NCBI RefSeq assembly: GCF_025725665.1
Contig: NZ_CP107009.1
Location: 3,348,001 to 3,412,000 of the forward strand
Length of the DNA: 64,000 nt
Direction of reading: 5' to 3'
DNA from: Halomonas sp. LR3S48
GTDB lineage: Bacteria > Pseudomonadota > Gammaproteobacteria > Pseudomonadales > Halomonadaceae
The notes under the pieces are model-generated. The model worked only from the letters and a program-made list of their open reading frames with translations. It made no database searches and was not told where the DNA came from. Made by a program: the position numbers and the translations under genes. Positions 27,304 through 37,293 of the stretch are shown piece after piece; position 1 is the stretch's first letter; every line of letters starts with the position of its first letter.

Positions 27304-28050
27304 TCAAGCCGCCTTGTCCTTCTTCAAGTGCAGGTAGAGAGAGTCAAACTCGCCCGCCTCTTGCAACTTTTCCCAGTCCGGAATGGTGATCTGCATCTTC
27401 TTCGTCTCGATCAGCCCCTCGGCACGCAGCGCCTGCATGGTCCGGCTGACGTGGACAGCACTGATGCCAATCGCATCCGCCAGTTCCTCCTGGGTCAGCG
27501 GCATGAGGAAGGTATTGGAATTTTCCACGAGCCCCACTGCCTTCAGGCGCATCAGCAGCTCGCAGAGGAGATGGGCCATCCGGCTGTAGGCATCGCGCCG
27601 GCCGATGTTGAGCAGCCATTCGCGGAATATCGAGGCATCGACCAGCGTCTCGCGCCAGAACGCCGCGGTGAGACGAGGGTAGCGCTCGCACATTCGGCGC
27701 AAGTCCTCGTGTTGAATGAACCCGATCGTGCAAGGGCTGATCGTGGCGATGCTGCTGTCCATGTACTCCAGGTGCAGGCTCTGCAGGTCCGGCATGTCGC
27801 CGGGTACATGCAGCGCCATGATCTGGCGCCTGCCCTCGTAGCTCAGCTTGAAGACGCAGGTGAAGCCCTCCAGGACCAGGCAGCAATGGTGCGGACGGTC
27901 TCCAGTTCGCACGATGTGCTGGTCGGTCTTGTGGCGTGTGATCTGCACGGGCAAGCCCTTGAGCGCCTGCTTCTCCTCCCTGGTGAGGGAGAAGTTGCTT
28001 TCGAGCTTGCGAATCATCAGGGTATCGGGCCTATGCGCCTCTGCGTTCAT
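27304..28050 (-). CDS. Crp/Fnr-family transcriptional regulator
   Basis: A 248-residue regulator: cyclic-nucleotide-binding-type sensor domain (about 20-145), dimerisation helix and a C-terminal winged HTH (LTQEELADAIGISAVHVSRTMQALRAEGLI, about 186-215). The four N-terminal/central Cys needed for an FNR Fe-S cluster are not in the FNR arrangement, and the Crp cAMP-binding RSxxL motif is absent from DRPHHCCLVLEGFTC, so the signal is unknown. Proteins of this type are common in rhizobia and Halomonas. It converges with the tRNA gene and diverges from a small zinc-ribbon gene. Confidence 0.9.
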   Translation of the reverse strand: MNAEAHRPDTLMIRKLESNFSLTREEKQALKGLPVQITRHKTDQHIVRTGDRPHHCCLVLEGFTCVFKLSYEGRRQIMALHVPGDMPDLQSLHLEYMDSSIATISPCTIGFIQHEDLRRMCERYPRLTAAFWRETLVDASIFREWLLNIGRRDAYSRMAHLLCELLMRLKAVGLVENSNTFLMPLTQEELADAIGISAVHVSRTMQALRAEGLIETKKMQITIPDWEKLQEAGEFDSLYLHLKKDKAA

Positions 28051-28291
28051 GCTTGCGCTCCGTGAACGATTCGTTTGTCACTGCCATCACCCTAGTTCAT
28101 TCACAGGTAGCCTAAGCAAACATCGTGAAAAGAACTCTTGTGGTGCCTCGGTGCTTGCCGACCATCGTCAGTCGTCGAAGGTAATCACGCGACCAGCGCT
28201 TGGCGACACATCATTCATGAACGGTCACAAGCCTGTAAGCTGAATTGTGTTAGGGTAATGGCTCACCAGAGAACTTCAGGCAGGAGGCCAG

Positions 28292-28549
28292 ATGTTTCAA
28301 CGCACAAGGAAAGTCGCGTGTTCCCAATGCCATGGCAGTAACTTCTGGCACGGCAACCCCAAGCCGACGGACGTGCTTCACTGCCGCTACTGCGAAGCCG
28401 CCATCACGACCTACGCCGCCTATGTGGAGCAGTCGGCCCAGCGTGAAGCCGAGCGGCTGCTCGCGGAGTTCGTCGAAACCGACGTTTCCCGTGATCTCGC
28501 TCATCTCAAGGCCGTATTGGCGGCTCCAGACCATCGGATATGTTCCTGA
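28292..28549 (+). CDS. Small zinc-ribbon-like protein of unknown function
   Basis: An 85-residue protein with two CxxC knuckles, CSQC (residues 10-13) and CRYC (31-34), spaced as in a zinc ribbon, followed by a helical tail rich in Ala/Glu. GGAGG lies 6 bases before the ATG. I do not recognise a named family. It could be a small nucleic-acid- or protein-binding adaptor. The 241-base region between it and the divergent Crp/Fnr gene would contain both promoters. Confidence 0.7.
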   Translation: MFQRTRKVACSQCHGSNFWHGNPKPTDVLHCRYCEAAITTYAAYVEQSAQREAERLLAEFVETDVSRDLAHLKAVLAAPDHRICS

Positions 28550-28604
28550 GGCCAGATCGGCACGGCCATCCTGTATAGGGTGGCCGTTTCATATCAGGAT
28601 GGCC

Positions 28605-31337
28605 TCAATCGCGGTTATCCATCTCGGATGACAATTCCGTGCCGGCTCTCAGCGAGAGTTCCAGTTGATCGAGCGGCATGGGTCGGGCAAGCAGGAAGCC
28701 CTGGAATTGCTCACAGCCGTATCCCCTCAGCAAGCTGTGTTGCTGCTCGGTTTCAACGCCTTCGGCCACCACGGTCAGGCCCAGGTGATGAGCCATGGAG
28801 ATAATGGCCTGCACGATGGAGGCATCGTCGACGCTATGCGTGACCTCCTTGATGAAGCTGCGATCGATCTTCACCTTGCTGATGGGAAGCTGCTTCAGGT
28901 AGTTCAGGCTGGAAAAGCCGGTGCCGAAGTCATCGATGGAAACGTTGATCCCCATCCGGCGCAGGTCATGGAGAACATCGACCGCATCCTGTGCATCCTT
29001 CAATAGCACACCTTCGGTCAGTTCCAGCTCCAGCCGGCTCGCTGGGAGCTGGGTAGTGGCAAGGGTTTCCCTCAGCGTGTCCAGAAACCCGGCGCGGTGA
29101 AACTGCAGGGGCGAGACATTGACCGCCACCTTGAACCCACCATGGCCTTGCGCATCGAGCAATCCCATGTCGAGGCATGCGCGTTCGAGTACCCAGCGAC
29201 TGATCGGCATGATCTGGCCGGTCTCCTCGGCCAGGGGAATGAATTCACTCGGTGGCACGAAGCCCCTTGCAGGGTGGTTCCAGCGCAGCAGAGCCTCCAC
29301 GGTGACGATATCGCCCGCCTGGTCGTACAGCGGCTGGTAGTAAAGCTCGAGACGCTGCCCGTCGATGGCGTCCTGGAGCTCATTACGCATCATCAGCCGC
29401 TCGTTGACGCGTGCGGTGATGTCCTGTGTGAACCATTGATAAGCGTTGCGCCCCTGCTGCTTGGCCATGTACATCGCCATATCGGCCTGCTGGATCAGCT
29501 CCATGGGCTGAACGATGGCGTCGTTACTGATGGCAATGCCGATACTGGCCGACAGGTGGAGTTCGTGATGATCGATACTATAGGGGTGAGCGACGAGCTG
29601 CAGCAGGCTCTCGGCCATTTCCGCCTGCGCTTCCTGCGTGGCGTCGGGCATCAATATGACGAATTCATCGCCACCCAATCGGCCCAGGGTATCTCCGGGC
29701 CGCATGGCGCTGGACAATCGGCGGGCCACTTCAATCAGCACCTTATCGCCTATGGCATGACCCAGGCTGTCGTTGATCGGCTTGAAGTCGTCCAGGTCCA
29801 CGAACAGCACGGCCATGTTACGATTCCGGCGCTGCTGCGCCAGGGTAAAGTTATGGTTGAGACGCTCCTCCAGTAGCGTGCGATTGGCCAGTCCGGTCAA
29901 GGGATCGTGACTGGCGCTGAAGGCGAGCACTCGTCTGTCCTGATGGCGCTGGTGGGCCAGCCCCAGGCTAAACGACATGAGATAGCTCAGCATCAGTCCG
30001 GCAAGAGCCACCCCACCAGGTATCAATCCAGCCTTGAGCATCTCGTCCACCGAGTCGGGATAGACCTCCAGTGTCAGCCCCAGCCCGCCAGGCAAGCCGA
30101 TATGTCGATGCGCAACCAGCGGGTAGCTCGATTCGCTCGCCGCACGGCCGGGCGCCCGCATCTCCAGCAGGGGAGCGCCACTTTGCAGCACACGGACCAT
30201 GTAGAACCCCAACTGAACGCGAAGCTCTTCTCTCAGCAGCACGACAAGGTCGATGCTCCCCAGCAGCTGATGACCCGCCGCAGGCAGCGGTATCATCACC
30301 AGGGCCATATGGCGCTGCTCGCGATCGGCCGGCATCATCCATGGCTGAGCAAAGTCGAACTGCAGCCTCAGCTCGACCTGGGGGTCGGCCAATTGCGCCT
30401 CCAGCCATCGGCCAGCTGGCGCATTGCGAGCGAACTCCCAAATCGATCCCCCCCGATCCCGCAACACGAGCGCTTGCATGCCGGGTGAGTCGCGGAAGTA
30501 GTGCTCAATATGATGGGCACGCATCGCTGCATCGAACCGCGGCTCCGAGGAATCCAGGCGCTCGGCCACATACTGGCCAAGGAGAAGCTGCGCGGAAATC
30601 GCCTGTTCGGCGTTGTACTGCAGGTTGTCGAGCAAATGACTGGCTTGTCGCTGCTTCTCTTCCTGGTATTCCCAATTCAACAGGTACCAGACCGCACAGC
30701 TCAACAGGACGCCAAAGAGACCGCACGCCAGCGCCAGCCGCCCCATTAGCGGTTGTGGGCGGTCGACACCGACTGGCATCAGCAACATCGAAACGCCCAG
30801 CACCATGGCCAGCACGGTTCCCAGCAGGGGCGAAGAGGCGTTGTTAAGCGTCCAGGCCACCTCGCCACCCGGGAGGAAGAGCCTGAGCAGCGCCAGGAAA
30901 CTGCTGCTCAGTAACAGAGTGCCTACGCCGGCCCACAGCCAGCGCGAACTTCGCCTGCCCACCCCGAGCAGCAGGCAAACGGCCACCAGCAACAGCATCG
31001 CCGATGCAAGGGAGCCCATCCGCACGTCGCCGGTCAGCCAGGACACCCCGACTTCCCGACCTCCGGCCAGGGCGTTGTGCATCAACAGGTAGGTGACATG
31101 AACAAGCAGGATGAGACCGGCAAGGCGACGCAGAACCGACCAGCGCGCCATGATGGCCAGCAAGCCGACACCGACCATCAACACGGCCAGCGCATTGTCG
31201 GGCAGCAGTACGCTACGCAAGGGGTAGACGATTTCCAACCAGTAGGTCAGAAGCCCCGCCCCGCCCATCAGGATGAGTACGGCCGCCGCCATGTAGAGCG
31301 TGGTATTCCTGGCGATATCCAGCGTCTTGTGAGACAT
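28605..31337 (-). CDS. Membrane-bound GGDEF-EAL cyclic-di-GMP signalling protein
   Basis: A 910-residue protein. N-terminal membrane region with six to seven helices (about 10-190), another helix (202-220), a periplasmic CHASE-like sensor segment (about 222-435) and a helix (440-460). The GGDEF domain (about 475-640) keeps an intact RLGGDEF at about 553-559, and the EAL domain (about 655-900) keeps EALLRW at 681 plus NVSPLQF, ELTEGVLL, DDFGTGFSSLNYLKQLP and KIDRSFI. Both enzymatic signatures look intact, so it may make or degrade c-di-GMP. The start at 31337 has AAGGAG upstream. Confidence 0.92.
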   Translation of the reverse strand: MSHKTLDIARNTTLYMAAAVLILMGGAGLLTYWLEIVYPLRSVLLPDNALAVLMVGVGLLAIMARWSVLRRLAGLILLVHVTYLLMHNALAGGREVGVSWLTGDVRMGSLASAMLLLVAVCLLLGVGRRSSRWLWAGVGTLLLSSSFLALLRLFLPGGEVAWTLNNASSPLLGTVLAMVLGVSMLLMPVGVDRPQPLMGRLALACGLFGVLLSCAVWYLLNWEYQEEKQRQASHLLDNLQYNAEQAISAQLLLGQYVAERLDSSEPRFDAAMRAHHIEHYFRDSPGMQALVLRDRGGSIWEFARNAPAGRWLEAQLADPQVELRLQFDFAQPWMMPADREQRHMALVMIPLPAAGHQLLGSIDLVVLLREELRVQLGFYMVRVLQSGAPLLEMRAPGRAASESSYPLVAHRHIGLPGGLGLTLEVYPDSVDEMLKAGLIPGGVALAGLMLSYLMSFSLGLAHQRHQDRRVLAFSASHDPLTGLANRTLLEERLNHNFTLAQQRRNRNMAVLFVDLDDFKPINDSLGHAIGDKVLIEVARRLSSAMRPGDTLGRLGGDEFVILMPDATQEAQAEMAESLLQLVAHPYSIDHHELHLSASIGIAISNDAIVQPMELIQQADMAMYMAKQQGRNAYQWFTQDITARVNERLMMRNELQDAIDGQRLELYYQPLYDQAGDIVTVEALLRWNHPARGFVPPSEFIPLAEETGQIMPISRWVLERACLDMGLLDAQGHGGFKVAVNVSPLQFHRAGFLDTLRETLATTQLPASRLELELTEGVLLKDAQDAVDVLHDLRRMGINVSIDDFGTGFSSLNYLKQLPISKVKIDRSFIKEVTHSVDDASIVQAIISMAHHLGLTVVAEGVETEQQHSLLRGYGCEQFQGFLLARPMPLDQLELSLRAGTELSSEMDNRD

Positions 31338-31490
31338 GCACGCACTCCTTTGGACAGCCGAAAGCGAAACGACCCATCCACACTGCTGGCGTGTCAACAG
31401 TAAATATCGGCAGGCAAAGGGAAAGGTTTAATCCCACTTAGTACGCCTGGCATTTATATCCAGAGAAGCAGGGAGCGCAGAAAGACTGAT

Positions 31491-31519
31491 AAAAGAAAAC
31501 CGGCCCCGAAGGGCCGGTT
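31491..31519 (-). terminator. Rho-independent terminator of the porin gene
   Basis: AACCGGCCC / GGGCCGGTT form a perfect 9-bp stem with a 4-base loop (31498-31519). Read on the minus strand it is followed by a T-rich run (TTTCTTTT, 31498-31491), 54 bases after the porin stop. Confidence 0.9.
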
Positions 31520-31572
31520 CTGTCGTCGATGAATCGACGTGTCTTGCTGTCCTACTGTACCGCCAGGTTCGC

Positions 31573-32628
31573 TTAGAAGTGGTAGCGAGCGCCGGCCAGC
31601 CAGTAGACGTTGTCGTTCAGGTCACCCGCCGGAGTATCGTCCAGATCCGGCAGATCGCTGTCGTTCAGCTCCAGGAAGACGTCGAAGTTGCTGGCCACCT
31701 TGTAGTAGGCACCGGCAGCCCAGGCGGTACGAGTATCGTCCTCACCATCTTCGTCGACACGGTAGAGGTCGGCGTTGAAGGCCCACTGGCCCATGGCGTA
31801 GGTAGCACCCAGGCCCCAGGTGTCGAAGCCGCCACCCAGAGTCTCGTTGTCGTCACGGGTCTCGTAGCCCAGGCGAGCAGAGAAGGCATCGGTGACGGCG
31901 TAGGAAGCGGTGGCACCGTACAGCACTTCGTCGTTGCCTTCATCAGTCCCAGCATGGCCAGTCACTTGATCATCATCGATGTAGCCGAGCGCCAGGCGCA
32001 GCGGGCCCTGCTCGTACTTCACGCCACCCTGGGTAACGATCTCGGACTCCCTTCCAGTCGGCTCGACACCACGGTCGCTGTAGTGCTTGGCGGAGAGGAA
32101 AGCCTGGAAGCCGGACAGATCCGGAGTGATATAGCCGATGGAGTCACCACGAGCCTGTGCAGAACCGCCACGGCCATTGGTCAACTCGAAGCCACGGTCG
32201 ATGTAGACATCGAACGGCGCCATGACATGGCTGTTGTAGAAGCTGTCGTAGTTACCGGCCATCACGGTACCGTAGCTGGCACTCTCAAGGCCGAGGTAGC
32301 TGTGACGCACATGGTTGATGCCGTCGTTGTTCGACTCATCGGCGCGGAAGCGGAACTCGACGCGACCGAAGGCCTTCAGATCGCTGTTGATCTGCTGGCT
32401 CATGGAGAGGCCGAGACGGGAGTAGACGTTGACGAACTCGGGGCTGTCGTCCCGGGCCGTAGTAGTGCCTTCAACATACTCCGGGCCGCCGCCGGCGATA
32501 CCCAGGGCGATACGGCCGTTGAGGATCAGCTGAGTGCCATCCTGGTCGTAAACGGTGGCAGCCTGTGCAGCAGTGGCGCCGTAAACCATGGCACCGGCAA
32601 TGGCAGTCGCTAACAGTGTCTTTTTCAT
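31573..32628 (-). CDS. Gram-negative general porin
   Basis: A 351-residue outer-membrane porin. Signal peptide MKKTLLATAIAGAMVYGATAAQA (cleavage near residue 23), first strand ATVYDQDGTQLILNGRIALGI, a 16-strand barrel with acidic loops, and a C-terminal strand ending GARYHF with the terminal Phe needed for BAM insertion. PFDVYIDRGFELTNGRGG lies in the region of the constriction loop L3. The high acidic content fits a halophile. AAGGA lies 10 bases upstream of ATG and a strong terminator follows, so it is a monocistronic, probably highly expressed gene. Confidence 0.93.
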   Translation of the reverse strand: MKKTLLATAIAGAMVYGATAAQAATVYDQDGTQLILNGRIALGIAGGGPEYVEGTTTARDDSPEFVNVYSRLGLSMSQQINSDLKAFGRVEFRFRADESNNDGINHVRHSYLGLESASYGTVMAGNYDSFYNSHVMAPFDVYIDRGFELTNGRGGSAQARGDSIGYITPDLSGFQAFLSAKHYSDRGVEPTGRESEIVTQGGVKYEQGPLRLALGYIDDDQVTGHAGTDEGNDEVLYGATASYAVTDAFSARLGYETRDDNETLGGGFDTWGLGATYAMGQWAFNADLYRVDEDGEDDTRTAWAAGAYYKVASNFDVFLELNDSDLPDLDDTPAGDLNDNVYWLAGARYHF

Positions 32629-33037
32629 CGCGATAGTTCCTTTACTAGCTTACTGTTTCGATCGTTACTGCACGGATCGGTGATCGGTGCAGGTAGCTTG
32701 CCGGGCATGGGTCCCGCCGTACGTGGCTCGGTTCCTTCTCAGGAAGCGCCAGGGCCGGTCATGACCGCAGCGAAGCCTTGTTATAGTCCAATGCTCGCAG
32801 GTAGAACTCTATACCGGGAAAAATGGGAACGCAATAAGAAAAAACACTGTTTTCCTTCGTTGCCCGCCTCCCCGCCGGAACTTTTCCCTGCTGATGCGGT
32901 CTTGAGCGCTCCCGCCCAGGGGCCGCGTGCCGCAGGCAATGGCAGTAAGTGTTGCCTGGCAGCGATGAGCCCGCACATCATGCCCCGCTGATAGAGGAGA
33001 GGCAAGCACCTCTATAAACGCTTGGTTCATTCGGGGT
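32629..33037. other. Non-coding interval between ProQ-like gene and porin gene
   Basis: A 409-base gap on the upstream side of the porin gene. It holds the inverted repeat described at 32668-32692, a TATAAC box on the minus strand (32785-32780) that could be a porin -10 element about 150 bases before the start, and a 7-bp inverted repeat (CAGGCAA/TTGCCTG, 32933-32958). No convincing gene is present. Confidence 0.45.
32668..32692. promoter_or_regulatory. Inverted repeat in the porin 5' leader
   Basis: CTGCACGGATC and GATCGGTGCAG are 11-base arms (10 of 11 pair) around a 3-base spacer, 40 bases before the porin start codon. It could be an operator for a dimeric regulator or a stable hairpin in the porin mRNA leader. 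No T-run follows, so it is not a typical terminator. Confidence 0.5.
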
Positions 33038-34168
33038 TCAGTGCCCTTTCGCCTGGCCGTTGTGCTTGGCCAGCAAGGCAGAGAGCTTGGCCTCCAGGCG
33101 CGCCTCGGGGTCGGCCGGAGTGGCTGGCGCATCGGCTGGAGCCTTTTTTACCGCCGAACCAGGCTTGGTGCTGCGTGCCGCCGACCCGGGCTTGGCCTTG
33201 CTCTGGTTTTCGGCGCCATCGCCGCTGCGGGACCTCTTGCCGTCGCGCTTGGGCGCCCCACCCGCCGCGCGGCCACGTTCGCGCCGCTCGCTCTGCAGGC
33301 GTTCCAGCTTGCGCTTGGCGTGCTCGGCGGCCTGGTCGTCGACGTTGCCGGCAGGGGCGCCATCGAGGTCGATGCGCTCGGCGCCTTCACGCACGGCCTT
33401 GAGGTAGCGCGGGAGGTTGACGTAGCCCGCCAGGGCCCGGCGCACCAGCTTCTCGGGCCAGGGCTCGCGAGCGGCGAGGTCGTGGTGGATCCCCACCTTG
33501 AGCGGCCGGGTATGGCCCTTGAAGAAAGTGTTGGGATAGCGCTGGTACCACTGCTTCAACAACGCATCGGCGGAAGGCGCCTGTTCGATGGCAAGCCGTC
33601 CTTGCCGCTCGTCATGGGCTGACGAGACCTGCTCACCCTCCCCCTCCCCCTGCTCCGCTTCGGGCTGGCTCGAGGGCTCGGCGACCATCGGGGACGGTTT
33701 CAGCGCCTCCTCCTGCCGAGGGGCCGCCAAGGGGCCTGATGATGCCGCCTGCGGCGGTTCGGCAGGCGGCTGCGTCGGCTCGTGATCAGCGCTCGCGCTT
33801 GCCTCACGCTCGGGTCCCTGCTGCGTTGAATCCTCCCGCGGGCGCTGGCCCATCAGCGCCGCGAGCCCCTGGGCGCGGCGCGTCGCACCGGGAAAGACGG
33901 GTGCCGGTTCGCCCTTGCGCATCCGCTCGCGCAGGCGGGCATTGTCCTCCTCGAGCTCGCGATTCTGCTCATCGAGTTCGCGGTTCTCTTCCATCAGCTC
34001 GAGGCGAGCCGCCTCCAGCTCCTGCCGCGCCGCTTCAGCCTCGGCAAGCTGGGCTTCCAACTGCTCGATCTTCGCCCGACAAACATGAAGCTCCTCGAGC
34101 GCTTCGGCAGTGCGAGCCTCCAGAGCACTGAATAGATGACGTGAACGTTGTTCAATCAAGACCAGCAT
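33038..34168 (-). CDS. ProQ/FinO-domain RNA-binding protein with N-terminal coiled coil
   Basis: About 376 residues. Residues about 12-86 form a strongly heptad-like, Glu/Arg-rich coiled coil; 87-198 is a Pro/Glu/Gln-rich linker; 199-295 is a ProQ/FinO domain (LLKQWYQRYPNTFFKGHTRP, then LKVGIHHDLAAREPW, LPRYLKAV, AERIDLDGAPAGNV, AEHAKRKLERL); the tail is Lys/Arg-rich. ProQ-family proteins are RNA chaperones for sRNAs. E. coli ProQ has the domain at its N-terminus, so this layout is different. Start uncertain: AGGAGG abuts the ATG at 34168, while a TTG three codons later (34159) has ideal spacing. It is 101 bases downstream of folA. Confidence 0.85.
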   Translation of the reverse strand: MLVLIEQRSRHLFSALEARTAEALEELHVCRAKIEQLEAQLAEAEAARQELEAARLELMEENRELDEQNRELEEDNARLRERMRKGEPAPVFPGATRRAQGLAALMGQRPREDSTQQGPEREASASADHEPTQPPAEPPQAASSGPLAAPRQEEALKPSPMVAEPSSQPEAEQGEGEGEQVSSAHDERQGRLAIEQAPSADALLKQWYQRYPNTFFKGHTRPLKVGIHHDLAAREPWPEKLVRRALAGYVNLPRYLKAVREGAERIDLDGAPAGNVDDQAAEHAKRKLERLQSERRERGRAAGGAPKRDGKRSRSGDGAENQSKAKPGSAARSTKPGSAVKKAPADAPATPADPEARLEAKLSALLAKHNGQAKGH

Positions 34169-34269
34169 CCTCCTGGCAGGCTCACGTGACGACACAGCGA
34201 TGGATACTCGCCTGGGCAAGCTTCCATGATCCAGCAAGTGTGTGCCACAAGCAGGGCGCTGACAAATCC

Positions 34270-34794
34270 TCAATCCACCCGGCGACGATATTCAACGAAG
34301 CTATAGTGCGGCTGCCCCGGGTGGGGCGTGCCCGGCACGCGCTGCACCTCTTGCCACTCGCCCGGGTCCAGTTCGGGAAAACGAGCGTCGCCATGCACCT
34401 CGACGTCCACTTCGGTTAAGTAGATGCGGCTGGCATGAGGCAGTGCCTGGGCATAGATCTCGCCGCCACCCATCACCATGATTTCATCACAGGCGTCGAT
34501 GGTGGCTTGCTGGTCGGCCAGAAACAGCGCCGACTCCAGGTCGTGGCAGACCCTCACGCCGTCGTGGTGGAAGGTTTCGTCGCGGGTCACCACGATATTG
34601 AGCCGGCCCGGCAGCGGTCGGCCGATGGAAGCGAAGGTCTTGCGCCCCATGATCAGCGGCTTGGCCTGGGTCATGCGCTTGAAGAACTTGAGGTCCTCGG
34701 GCAGGTGCCAGGGCAGCTTGTTATCGACGCCGATCACGCCGTTGCGCGCCACCGCCGCGATCATAGCCACCGGTACCAGGGTTTCATCCGTCAT
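34270..34794 (-). CDS. folA: Dihydrofolate reductase
   Basis: A 174-residue [32 protein letters not shown] is the substrate/NADPH-binding N-terminus with the catalytic Asp/Glu position in [29 protein letters not shown] and [12 protein letters not shown] are the cofactor motifs. It regenerates tetrahydrofolate consumed by ThyA. The ATG overlaps the thyA stop by ATGA, so the two steps of the thymidylate cycle are coupled. The frame is open far upstream into thyA, which is not coding. Confidence 0.96.
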   Translation of the reverse strand: MTDETLVPVAMIAAVARNGVIGVDNKLPWHLPEDLKFFKRMTQAKPLIMGRKTFASIGRPLPGRLNIVVTRDETFHHDGVRVCHDLESALFLADQQATIDACDEIMVMGGGEIYAQALPHASRIYLTEVDVEVHGDARFPELDPGEWQEVQRVPGTPHPGQPHYSFVEYRRRVD

Positions 34795-35615
34795 ACCGCA
34801 ACCTCGGCCTTGATATGGGGGTGGGGGTCGTAGCCTTCGATGGTGATGTGCTCGAAGCGGAAGTCGAACAGATCGTCGACGCTGGGGTCGAGCACCAGCC
34901 GGGGTGCCGGGCGCGGCGTGCGCGACAGCTGCAGCTCGGCCTGCTCCAGGTGGTTGAGGTAGAGATGCGCGTCGCCCAGGGTATGCACGAAGTCGCCTGG
35001 CTCGAGCCCCGAGACCTGGGCGATCATCCGGGTCAGCAGCGCATAGCTGGCGATATTGAACGGCACGCCGAGGAAGATGTCGGCGCTGCGCTGGTAGAGC
35101 TGGCAGGAGAGCTTCCCCTGGGCCACGTGGAACTGAAACAGGCAGTGGCACGGCGGCAGCGCCATCTCGTCGACCAGCGCCGGGTTCCAGGCGGAAACGA
35201 TCAGCCGCCGCGAGTGGGGATTGGTGCGAATCTGCTCCAGCAGCTTGGCGATCTGGTCGACGCGGCCGCCACGCGGGTCGGGCCAGCTACGCCACTGATA
35301 GCCGTAGACCGGCCCCAGGTCGCCGCTCTCATCGGCCCACTCGTCCCAGATACTGACCCCGTTCTGCTTGAGATAGGCGATGTTGGTGTCGCCGCGCAGG
35401 AACCACAACAGCTCGTGGATGATCGAGCGCAGGTGCAGTTTCTTGGTGGTTACCAGCGGAAAGCCGCGCGCGAGATCGAAGCGCATCTGGTGGCCGAACA
35501 GCGAACGCGTGCCGACACCGGTACGGTCGGCGCCATCCACGCCCTGCTCGAGCACCTGGCGCATCAGGTCCAGGTATGGCTGTTCGAGCGCGGGCTGGGC
35601 ATTGTCATCTGGCAT
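34791..35615 (-). CDS. thyA: Thymidylate synthase
   Basis: A 274-residue Thy[13 protein letters not shown] near the N-terminus, the nucleophile motif [13 protein letters not shown] (Cys about residue 156), [23 protein letters not shown] (dUMP binding) and [12 protein letters not shown] are all present. It methylates dUMP to dTMP with methylene-THF. Part of the lgt-thyA-folA order found in many gammaproteobacteria. Confidence 0.97.
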   Translation of the reverse strand: MPDDNAQPALEQPYLDLMRQVLEQGVDGADRTGVGTRSLFGHQMRFDLARGFPLVTTKKLHLRSIIHELLWFLRGDTNIAYLKQNGVSIWDEWADESGDLGPVYGYQWRSWPDPRGGRVDQIAKLLEQIRTNPHSRRLIVSAWNPALVDEMALPPCHCLFQFHVAQGKLSCQLYQRSADIFLGVPFNIASYALLTRMIAQVSGLEPGDFVHTLGDAHLYLNHLEQAELQLSRTPRPAPRLVLDPSVDDLFDFRFEHITIEGYDPHPHIKAEVAV

Positions 35616-35696
35616 CGTTGGGCAAGGCTCTGAAAAGATGATGGATAAAGCCGAAGTCTACCGTCTCTCCGGCCGCCCTCCTACTCTCGTTGGGTT

Positions 35697-36491
35697 TCAC
35701 TGCGTGACCAGCACTTCATCCATCGGCTGACGCCGCGACCAGGCGATCAACGCGATGCCGAAGGCGATCATCGGCAGCGTCAGCAGCATGCCCATGGTGA
35801 ACCAGCCGAAGGCGAGATAACCGATATGGGCGTCCGGCAGACGGAAGAACTCGACCAGGAAACGGAACATGCCGTAGAGCAGCAGGAACAGGCCGGAAAC
35901 CAGACCGCGCCGCCGCGGCATGGTCGAGACCCACCACAGGACCACGAACAATACCAGCCCCTCGAGCAGGGCTTCGTAGAGCGAAGTCGGATGGCGAGGC
36001 TCCGGCCCCATGCCGGGAAACGGCATGCCCCAGGGCAGCTCGGTGACCCGTCCGGGCAGCTCGCGATTGATGAAGTTGCCGATGCGCCCGGCACCCAGGC
36101 CGATCGGCACCATGGGGGCGAAGAAGTCGGTCAGCGTGAAGAAGGCCATGCGCTTCTTGCGCGCGAACCACAGTGCCGCCAGCAGCACGCCGATCAACCC
36201 ACCGTGAAAGCTCATGCCGCCATCCCAGATGCGCAGCACCCATAGCGGATCGGCCAGCCACTGGTCCATACCGTAGAACAGCGCATAGCCAAGGCGACCG
36301 CCGAGTACGACCCCGAGGGCCGCATAGAACAGCAGGTCGCCGACGTCGTCCCGGGTCAGGCCGAAGCGCTCGGCCCGCAGCCGGCCGAGCCACCAGGCGC
36401 CCACGAAGCCGACGACGTACATCAAGCCGTACCAGTGAACCTGGAAGGGCCCGAGGGAGATGGCAACAGGGTCGATATCGGGATAATTCAT
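35697..36491 (-). CDS. lgt: Prolipoprotein diacylglyceryl transferase
   Basis: A 264-residue inner-membrane protein with about seven helices. The Lgt signature [18 protein letters not shown] (about residue 134) and the essential His in [11 protein letters not shown] are present, with YGLMYVVGF near the N-terminus. It transfers diacylglycerol from phosphatidylglycerol to lipobox Cys, the first step of lipoprotein maturation. It lies 7 bases downstream of the TSUP gene and 81 bases before thyA. Confidence 0.96.
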   Translation of the reverse strand: MNYPDIDPVAISLGPFQVHWYGLMYVVGFVGAWWLGRLRAERFGLTRDDVGDLLFYAALGVVLGGRLGYALFYGMDQWLADPLWVLRIWDGGMSFHGGLIGVLLAALWFARKKRMAFFTLTDFFAPMVPIGLGAGRIGNFINRELPGRVTELPWGMPFPGMGPEPRHPTSLYEALLEGLVLFVVLWWVSTMPRRRGLVSGLFLLLYGMFRFLVEFFRLPDAHIGYLAFGWFTMGMLLTLPMIAFGIALIAWSRRQPMDEVLVTQ

Positions 36492-36498
36492 GTCAACC

Positions 36499-37293
36499 TC
36501 AAAACAGGAAACGGAGTCCCACGATCAGCAGCAGTGCAGCGAAGGCGAGCCGCAGCGCGCGGGCCGAGAGCACATGAGCCAGGCGTACGCCCAGCCTGGC
36601 GAAAGGCACGCTGGCCAGCACGATACCGAGAAAGGCAGGCCACATCACGAAGCCGGTGGCGCCTGCCGGCAGCGCGGGGTGGCCCCAGCCCACCACAATG
36701 AAGGTCAGCGCGCCGAACAACGCAATGGGTAGACCGCAGGCGGCGGAGGTGCCCACCGCCTGGGTCATGCTGGCACCGCAGCGGGAGAGCCAGGGTACGC
36801 AGAGGGTTCCCCCGCCGATGCCGAACAGCGCCGATACGCCGCCGATGACCATGCCGGCCAGGCCCATGGCCAAGCGCCCAGGCGCCGCACGGCCCGCCCT
36901 GGGACTGATACCCAGCGCCATCCTGAGCGCCATCAGCACCACGAAGACACCGAACAGGGTACCCAGCAGCCCGCCCGACAGCGCACCGGCCACGAACACG
37001 CCGGCGACTGCGCCCAGCATCAACCCCGGCAGCAGGGAGAGAAACCACTCGCGACGAATGCTGCCCCGCTGGTAGTGCGCCCAGGCAGATGAGGCACCCG
37101 TAACGAGGATGGTGGCAAGCGAAGTCCCGACCGCCAGATGCATGGTGACCGCTGCATCGACGCTCTGTAGCCCAAATGCGAAGACCAGGGCCGGCACGAT
37201 GATCAGGCCGCCGCCAACGCCGAACAGCCCGGCCATGGTACCGGCAGCCGCACCCACCAACAGGTAGCCGAGAAGAGTGAAAAGGACGCTCAT
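36499..37293 (-). CDS. TSUP-family sulfite/sulfonate exporter-like permease (TauE/SafE)
   Basis: A 264-residue membrane protein with about eight helices and the two internally similar TauE/SafE halves: [21 protein letters not shown] (about residue 17) and [25 protein letters not shown] (about 145). Family members export sulfite, sulfoacetate or related anions. The same family occurs between ptsP and lgt in Pseudomonas, but its role there is unknown. ATGA overlap with the upstream sensor-like gene. Confidence 0.92.
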   Translation of the reverse strand: MSVLFTLLGYLLVGAAAGTMAGLFGVGGGLIIVPALVFAFGLQSVDAAVTMHLAVGTSLATILVTGASSAWAHYQRGSIRREWFLSLLPGLMLGAVAGVFVAGALSGGLLGTLFGVFVVLMALRMALGISPRAGRAAPGRLAMGLAGMVIGGVSALFGIGGGTLCVPWLSRCGASMTQAVGTSAACGLPIALFGALTFIVVGWGHPALPAGATGFVMWPAFLGIVLASVPFARLGVRLAHVLSARALRLAFAALLLIVGLRFLF

